From Yoonia sp. (GTDB lineage Bacteria > Pseudomonadota > Alphaproteobacteria > Rhodobacterales > Rhodobacteraceae), in assembly GCA_020627605.1 (NCBI GenBank), contig JAHDGO010000055.1, forward strand, positions 1-9,570: a stretch of 9,570 nucleotides of DNA, in the 5' to 3' direction. Numbering within the stretch: position 1 is the first letter of the stretch; the number at the start of each line of letters is the position of its first letter. The notes beneath the pieces were generated by a model. That model did not search any database. It was not told the origin of the DNA and saw only the letters and a program-made list of their open reading frames with translations. The position numbers were made by a program, and so were the translations under genes. Shown in pieces: positions 6,613 through 9,570 of this stretch.

Positions 6613-7524
6613 TCAGGCAAATATCATCGACGACAATTTTCGCCGCCCATTCAACACGATGGGGTCCTTGGCGTCGCTGGCGTCAAATATCTTGAACAGC
6701 TGCGCCTTGGCGGCACCGTCATTCCACTCGCGGTCGCGGCGAAAAAGTTCCAGCAATTGGTTCACCGCCTCTTCGGCCTGACCGTCAGCATGCAAGGCAA
6801 TCGCCAGATCCAGGCGGGACTGATGATCATCCGGGTTCGCCGCGACCACCGCCTGCAAATCGGCGACGGGGCCCGCATTGGCCGCCTCGCGGGCGAGCGT
6901 AATCTGGGCGTGCACGGCCTCGAGCAGCGGATCGGTCGAAATCTCGGCCGGGGCGCCATTCAGAATTGCCTCTGCCTGATCGAGATCGTCCAGCGCGATA
7001 TAGGCCCGCACCAGCCCGGCATAGGCGGCGGCATTGTTTGGATCTTCCTGCAGGATCGCGGCAAAGGTTTCTGCGGCATCGGCTGCGGCCCCTTCGGCCA
7101 GCATCTGATCAGCGGCCTCAATCGCGGCGCTCAACCCGTCGTCTTCGGCATCGCCGCCAAGGGCTGCGATCTTTTCAACAAAGGCGTTAATCTCTGACGG
7201 TGGGATGGCACCCTGAAACCCGTCCACCGGACGGCCCTGAAAGAATGCGTAGACAGTGGGGATCGACTGGACCTGCAACTGCGCGGCATAGGCCTGATTG
7301 GCATCCACGTCGATCTTGACCAGCTTGACCCGGCCCTTGGCCTTGGTCACCGCATCCTCGATCGCCGGACCCAGCGTCTTGCAAGGACCGCACCACTGCG
7401 CCCAGAAATCGACAATCACCGGGACGGTCTGCGACGCCTCGATCACATCGGTGGCAAAACTGGCATCTGTGCCGTCCTTGATCAGATCAGCGGGGGCGGA
7501 TGGATTTGCGTCCAGTTCCAGCAT
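6613..7524 (-). CDS. CnoX/YbbN-like thioredoxin-TPR co-chaperone
   Basis: This 303-residue protein begins with a thioredoxin fold: VIVDFWAQWCGPCK contains the active site Cys45-Gly-Pro-Cys48, and SIPTVYAF carries the cis-proline Pro89. From about residue 120 on it is helical and alanine-rich with TPR-like repeats (for example AAAYAGLVRAYIALDDLDQA and a following copy near 240-260). This layout matches CnoX (YbbN), a cytosolic holdase that also protects substrates from thiol oxidation. The E. coli protein lacks the CxxC, whereas this one keeps an intact WCGPC, so redox activity is expected, as known for the Caulobacter type. AAGGAG lies 8 bases before the ATG. It heads a tight minus-strand cluster with the LON-domain and Trm112 genes and possibly the TIR gene. 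Confidence 0.9.
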   Translation of the reverse strand: MLELDANPSAPADLIKDGTDASFATDVIEASQTVPVIVDFWAQWCGPCKTLGPAIEDAVTKAKGRVKLVKIDVDANQAYAAQLQVQSIPTVYAFFQGRPVDGFQGAIPPSEINAFVEKIAALGGDAEDDGLSAAIEAADQMLAEGAAADAAETFAAILQEDPNNAAAYAGLVRAYIALDDLDQAEAILNGAPAEISTDPLLEAVHAQITLAREAANAGPVADLQAVVAANPDDHQSRLDLAIALHADGQAEEAVNQLLELFRRDREWNDGAAKAQLFKIFDASDAKDPIVLNGRRKLSSMIFA

Positions 7525-7546
7525 GGTCTGTCTCCTTCATCATCAG

Positions 7547-7630
7547 TTGCCCCCTATATGTGCGCTGCGGCCAAGAAGGCCAAGGGGCAAAGGCGCTTTA
7601 CCGCATGCGGCCTACGCCCTAGCCTTTGCC
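7547..7630. repeat. Overlapping inverted repeats in the CnoX/NUDIX divergent region
   Basis: Four perfect repeats are packed into 84 bases. TTGCCCC (7547-7553) matches GGGGCAA (7584-7590) in inverse. GGCAAAGGC (7586-7594) matches GCCTTTGCC (7622-7630). CCGCATGCGG (7601-7610) is a self-complementary 10-mer lying inside the second pair. GGCCAAG is directly repeated at 7569-7575 and 7578-7584. The first two pairs share bases 7586-7590, so they could form mutually exclusive structures. The left part overlaps the candidate cnoX promoter; the right part lies in the leader or promoter of the NUDIX gene. A regulator site or RNA structure is possible; no known motif is recognised. Confidence 0.45.
7555..7583 (-). 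promoter_or_regulatory. Candidate promoter of the CnoX-LON-Trm112 cluster
   Basis: On the minus strand TTGGCC (7583-7578) is followed by a 17-base spacer and CATATA (7560-7555). Transcription would begin near 7548, leaving a leader of about 24 bases with the AAGGAG site. The spacer and location are right; the boxes are partial consensus matches. Confidence 0.35.
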
Positions 7631-7663
7631 TGACCGCAGGCCAGCACTGACACAGGACACCAC

Positions 7664-8062
7664 ATGCATCCCAAACTTGGCGCAATCGCGGTGGTCCGGC
7701 ACGCTGGCAGATTTCTTTTGGTCAAACGCCGCAAGGAACCCAATGCTGGCACATGGGGATTTCCCGGCGGGCATGTCGAACCGGGTGAAACCGCATTGGC
7801 TGCGGCAGAGCGTGAACTGCTGGAGGAGACCGGGGTCGTCGCGCGGGCCGACCGTTACCTGACCAATATTGACGTGATCACCCACGATGCGGATGGGAAC
7901 ATTCTGTTTCACTATCTGCTGGCCGCAGTCCTCTGCCAGTATGAAAGCGGGACACCTGTCGCAGCCGACGATGCCGCGGCGGCGGACTGGTTCACACCAG
8001 AAGAGATCACCGGCTTACGGCAAAGCCCCAATTTGCAAACGGTGATCAACGCAATGGGCTAA
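7664..8062 (+). CDS. NUDIX hydrolase
   Basis: The 132-residue protein has a complete Nudix box, G-x5-E-x7-REUxEExGU, from Gly36 to Val58 (GHVEPGE then RELLEETGV), which binds the metals for hydrolysing a nucleoside diphosphate linked to another group. The N-terminal strand AIAVVRHAGRFLLVKR and the WGFPGGHVEPGE lead-in are typical of the small ADP-ribose-pyrophosphatase or MutT-like members. The substrate cannot be decided. AGGA lies 8 bases upstream of the ATG. The gene is alone on its strand; its last 4 bases overlap the stop of the convergent glycosidase gene. Length is normal and the gene is intact. Confidence 0.92.
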   Translation: MHPKLGAIAVVRHAGRFLLVKRRKEPNAGTWGFPGGHVEPGETALAAAERELLEETGVVARADRYLTNIDVITHDADGNILFHYLLAAVLCQYESGTPVAADDAAAADWFTPEEITGLRQSPNLQTVINAMG

Positions 8063-8775
8063 TTGATCACGCCCACCATCGGCCCAAGCTGAAACCCGAA
8101 ATCGCTGCGCCCAAGATCGCTGGCATACAGGCGCGACACCTTGCCATCAAAATAGAGTGCGTTGGGCAGGCCCAGATGATCGCGGAAAAAGCTGCCGAAT
8201 TCGTGAAAACTGACACTGTCGTTGGAAATGACAAAGACAGCGCGCGACCCATCAGCCGTCGTACCGACCCCGTTGCGGATAAACCGCGAGGTGCTGTCTT
8301 CCAGAAACCGCGGGTGCAGTGCGCCGTCGATGACCAGCATCGGCCCTGACTGCGTCGCGTCGCGACAGGTCGGCGCCTCTGCAACATAGGCGAGTGTCTC
8401 AATCACCCGCGCAGTACCGTTGGCGATGCAGAACACGCCATTTGGCAACAGGCCAAAGTTGCCGGGGCCGGCGTTTGTGATCACGCGCATGGTCTCGACA
8501 CCGTCCTCGACATAATGCCCCACCGGGGACCGGTCGTCATGGTACATGCCGGCGTTCATGGCGAAATGCAGCTTTGACACCTCTGGCAGGCTTTCGATGC
8601 CACTGAAACTGCCGATCACGTTGCCTGACGCATCCTTGTGGAACAGATGCAGCGCCTCTGCCGTCACATCAACGGTGCAGGCGGTATAGCTTTTGCCAAG
8701 ATAGTCGACATCCGCGCAGGTGACCGCCGCCGCAGGCGTTGCCCAGATCACAGCCAACAGCCAAAGCCAGCGCAT
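8059..8775 (-). CDS. Secreted phosphodiester glycosidase family protein (DUF2233/NAGPA domain)
   Basis: This 238-residue protein starts with a short Sec signal peptide: hydrophobic WLWLLAVIWA, then ATPAAA with probable cleavage after Ala17; the following VTC is not a lipobox. The mature part carries the NAGPA/DUF2233 pattern: FAMNAGMYHDDRSPVG (71-86), NFGLLPNGVFCI (106-117), QSGPMLVIDG (142-151), RNGVG (167-171), VFVISN (181-186) and ALYFDGKVSRLY (206-217). The family contains the mammalian enzyme that uncovers mannose-6-phosphate and bacterial envelope or capsule-associated proteins; the substrate here is unknown, likely a periplasmic sugar phosphodiester. Several cysteines (20, 33, 116, 137) could form disulfides. 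Its ATG overlaps the rbfA stop by one base (TGATG), so it is probably translated by re-initiation after rbfA. Confidence 0.88.
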   Translation of the reverse strand: MRWLWLLAVIWATPAAAVTCADVDYLGKSYTACTVDVTAEALHLFHKDASGNVIGSFSGIESLPEVSKLHFAMNAGMYHDDRSPVGHYVEDGVETMRVITNAGPGNFGLLPNGVFCIANGTARVIETLAYVAEAPTCRDATQSGPMLVIDGALHPRFLEDSTSRFIRNGVGTTADGSRAVFVISNDSVSFHEFGSFFRDHLGLPNALYFDGKVSRLYASDLGRSDFGFQLGPMVGVIN

Positions 8776-9179
8776 CAGTCGTCAAGGTCCTGCCGCACAT
8801 GGTCGCTCGACAACAGCGCGCGGGTCGCATCCATCTGGTCAAAGGTACCGTCGATTTCAAACCGCAGTTCAGGGGCGAATTTCATCGTCCCGCCTTTGAC
8901 CACAAGATGGCGGATCTCGTGCTTGTTGCGGCGCAGTGCGGCCAGCGCCTCTTGCTTATGTTGTCCGCCCAGCGGCAGGACAAAGGCCGTGGCGATGCGC
9001 AGGTCCGGTGTCATGCGGACCTCACCCACGGTGATCGACATCGCGGCCAGCTCGTCGTCATGCACGTCACCGCGTTGCAGCACCTCTGACAGGGTGCGGC
9101 GGATCATCTCGCCCACGCGCAACATGCGCTGCGTCGGGGCCTTGCCATTTCTGTTTGCGTCTTTTGCCATGACGCCCAT
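8775..9179 (-). CDS. rbfA: 30S ribosome-binding factor RbfA
   Basis: RbfA binds the 30S subunit and helps mature the 5' end of 16S rRNA, especially in the cold. The protein (134 residues from this start) shows QRMLRVGEMIRRTLSEVL, the usual first helix, then the KH-type core SITVGEVRMTPDLRIATAFV, LRRNKHEIRHLVVKG and MKFAPELRFEID. Three in-frame ATGs are candidates: 9209, 9179 and 9170. AGGGA sits 4 bases before 9179, favouring it; many relatives begin MAK, which would be 9170. The gene is divergent from dapB and directly upstream of the glycosidase gene. In enterobacteria rbfA lies with infB and truB; neither is here next to it. Confidence 0.92.
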   Translation of the reverse strand: MGVMAKDANRNGKAPTQRMLRVGEMIRRTLSEVLQRGDVHDDELAAMSITVGEVRMTPDLRIATAFVLPLGGQHKQEALAALRRNKHEIRHLVVKGGTMKFAPELRFEIDGTFDQMDATRALLSSDHVRQDLDD

Positions 9180-9183
9180 GTAA

Positions 9184-9188
9184 TCCCT
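9184..9188 (-). promoter_or_regulatory. Ribosome-binding site favouring the rbfA start at 9179
   Basis: AGGGA on the minus strand ends 4 bases before the ATG at 9179 and 13 bases before the ATG at 9170. The spacing favours 9179, though the start beginning MAKDAN at 9170 fits family habit. Confidence 0.4.
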
Positions 9189-9213
9189 GTCGTGCGCGAT
9201 GCCAAGCAAGGCT

Positions 9214-9242
9214 TTGCGTCACTGGCGCACGCCCGCTAAGAG
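9214..9242 (+). promoter_or_regulatory. Candidate promoter of dapB
   Basis: TTGCGT (9214-9219) and TAAGAG (9237-9242) are separated by 17 bases. Transcription would start around 9249, leaving a leader of about 20 bases that contains the AAGGA ribosome-binding site. The -35 match is fair and the -10 weak. No clear promoter for rbfA was found on the other strand of the same 88-base gap. Confidence 0.3.
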
Positions 9243-9267
9243 GGACGCAGCGAAAAAGGAAAAGACC

Positions 9268-9570
9268 ATGACTGAACTTCCCGGCATTGTGATCACTGGC
9301 GCGTCTGGCCGTATGGGACAGATGCTGACCAATACCGTGCTTGCGTCCGACAAGTGTCGCCTTGTCGGACTGCTGGAACGGTCGGGGCATGACTGGATCG
9401 GGCAGGATTTCGGCACGGTGACAGGTGGTGCGCCTATTGGCGTCACAGTCACGGACGACGCGGTAGAGGTTTTTGCCAAGGCGCAGGCCGTCATCGACTT
9501 TACCTCACCTGCGGCCACCGTGGCATTTGCAGGCCTTGCCGCACAGGCCCGCGCGGTGCATGTGATCGGC
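9268..9570 (+). CDS. dapB: 4-hydroxy-tetrahydrodipicolinate reductase, N-terminal part (partial)
   Basis: The frame from ATG 9268 stays open to the right edge, giving 101 residues of a protein usually about 270 long. [12 protein letters not shown] (7-18) is the DapB dinucleotide-binding loop (G-xGRMG), [16 protein letters not shown] follows, and [12 protein letters not shown] is the conserved DFT/S-P strand that contacts NAD(P)H. DapB reduces the dipicolinate precursor in the lysine and meso-diaminopimelate pathway in the cytoplasm. AAGGA lies about 7 bases before the ATG. It is divergent from rbfA across an 88-base gap. The catalytic His/Lys region lies beyond the window. Confidence 0.95.
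   Translation, partial: MTELPGIVITGASGRMGQMLTNTVLASDKCRLVGLLERSGHDWIGQDFGTVTGGAPIGVTVTDDAVEVFAKAQAVIDFTSPAATVAFAGLAAQARAVHVIG

Noticed and set aside
4693..8062. A classical multi-gene defence island around the TIR gene
   Set aside because: The neighbours are housekeeping genes in compact order, with no second effector, nuclease, ATPase, integrase or transposase; only the TIR protein itself suggests immunity.
8059..8775. Reading the glycosidase as a lipoprotein because of a cysteine at position 20
   Set aside because: The residues before Cys20 are AVT, which does not fit a lipobox; an ordinary Sec signal peptide ending AAA fits better.

Overview
The window is a GC-rich, densely packed chromosomal segment whose gene content and protein sequences fit an alphaproteobacterium of the Rhodobacteraceae/Roseobacter type. 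The family placement is inference from protein style and gene neighbourhoods; nothing in the window proves the taxon. No RNA gene, transposase, integrase or CRISPR array is visible. No gene-free stretch exceeds 300 bases; the longest is about 190 bases.

Left part (1-3405, minus strand): the 5' end of ftsK (DNA translocase, membrane domain only, running off the left edge), a DapC-like PLP aminotransferase ending 11 bases before ftsK, and an amidase-signature enzyme. A 79-base divergent region carrying a perfect 15-base palindrome separates the amidase from a plus-strand UbiH/UbiF-type FAD monooxygenase (3485-4696), likely part of ubiquinone biosynthesis.

Centre (4693-7524, minus strand): four genes reading leftward, a CnoX-like thioredoxin-TPR protein, a LON-substrate-binding-domain protein, a 59-residue Trm112-family protein whose start overlaps the LON stop (ATGA), and, 71 bases further on, a 334-residue protein with a C-terminal TIR domain and an N-terminal half that reads as a divergent macro-type (ADP-ribose-binding) domain. 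The TIR gene ends in a 4-base overlap with the convergent monooxygenase gene. It is the one gene here that looks like immunity or NAD+ signalling rather than housekeeping, and it is the best candidate for an undescribed system.

Right part (7525-9570): a 139-base divergent region with nested inverted repeats, a plus-strand NUDIX hydrolase, then a convergent minus-strand pair, a secreted phosphodiester glycosidase (DUF2233/NAGPA type) coupled by a TGATG junction to rbfA (ribosome maturation), and finally the divergent 5' end of dapB (lysine/diaminopimelate synthesis), cut by the right edge.

The genes therefore cover cell division, cell-wall precursor synthesis, quinone synthesis, protein quality control and ribosome maturation, with one embedded macro-TIR protein. 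Starts were chosen from ribosome-binding sites and family N-termini; several longer open frames on the opposite strands are shadows and were left out.
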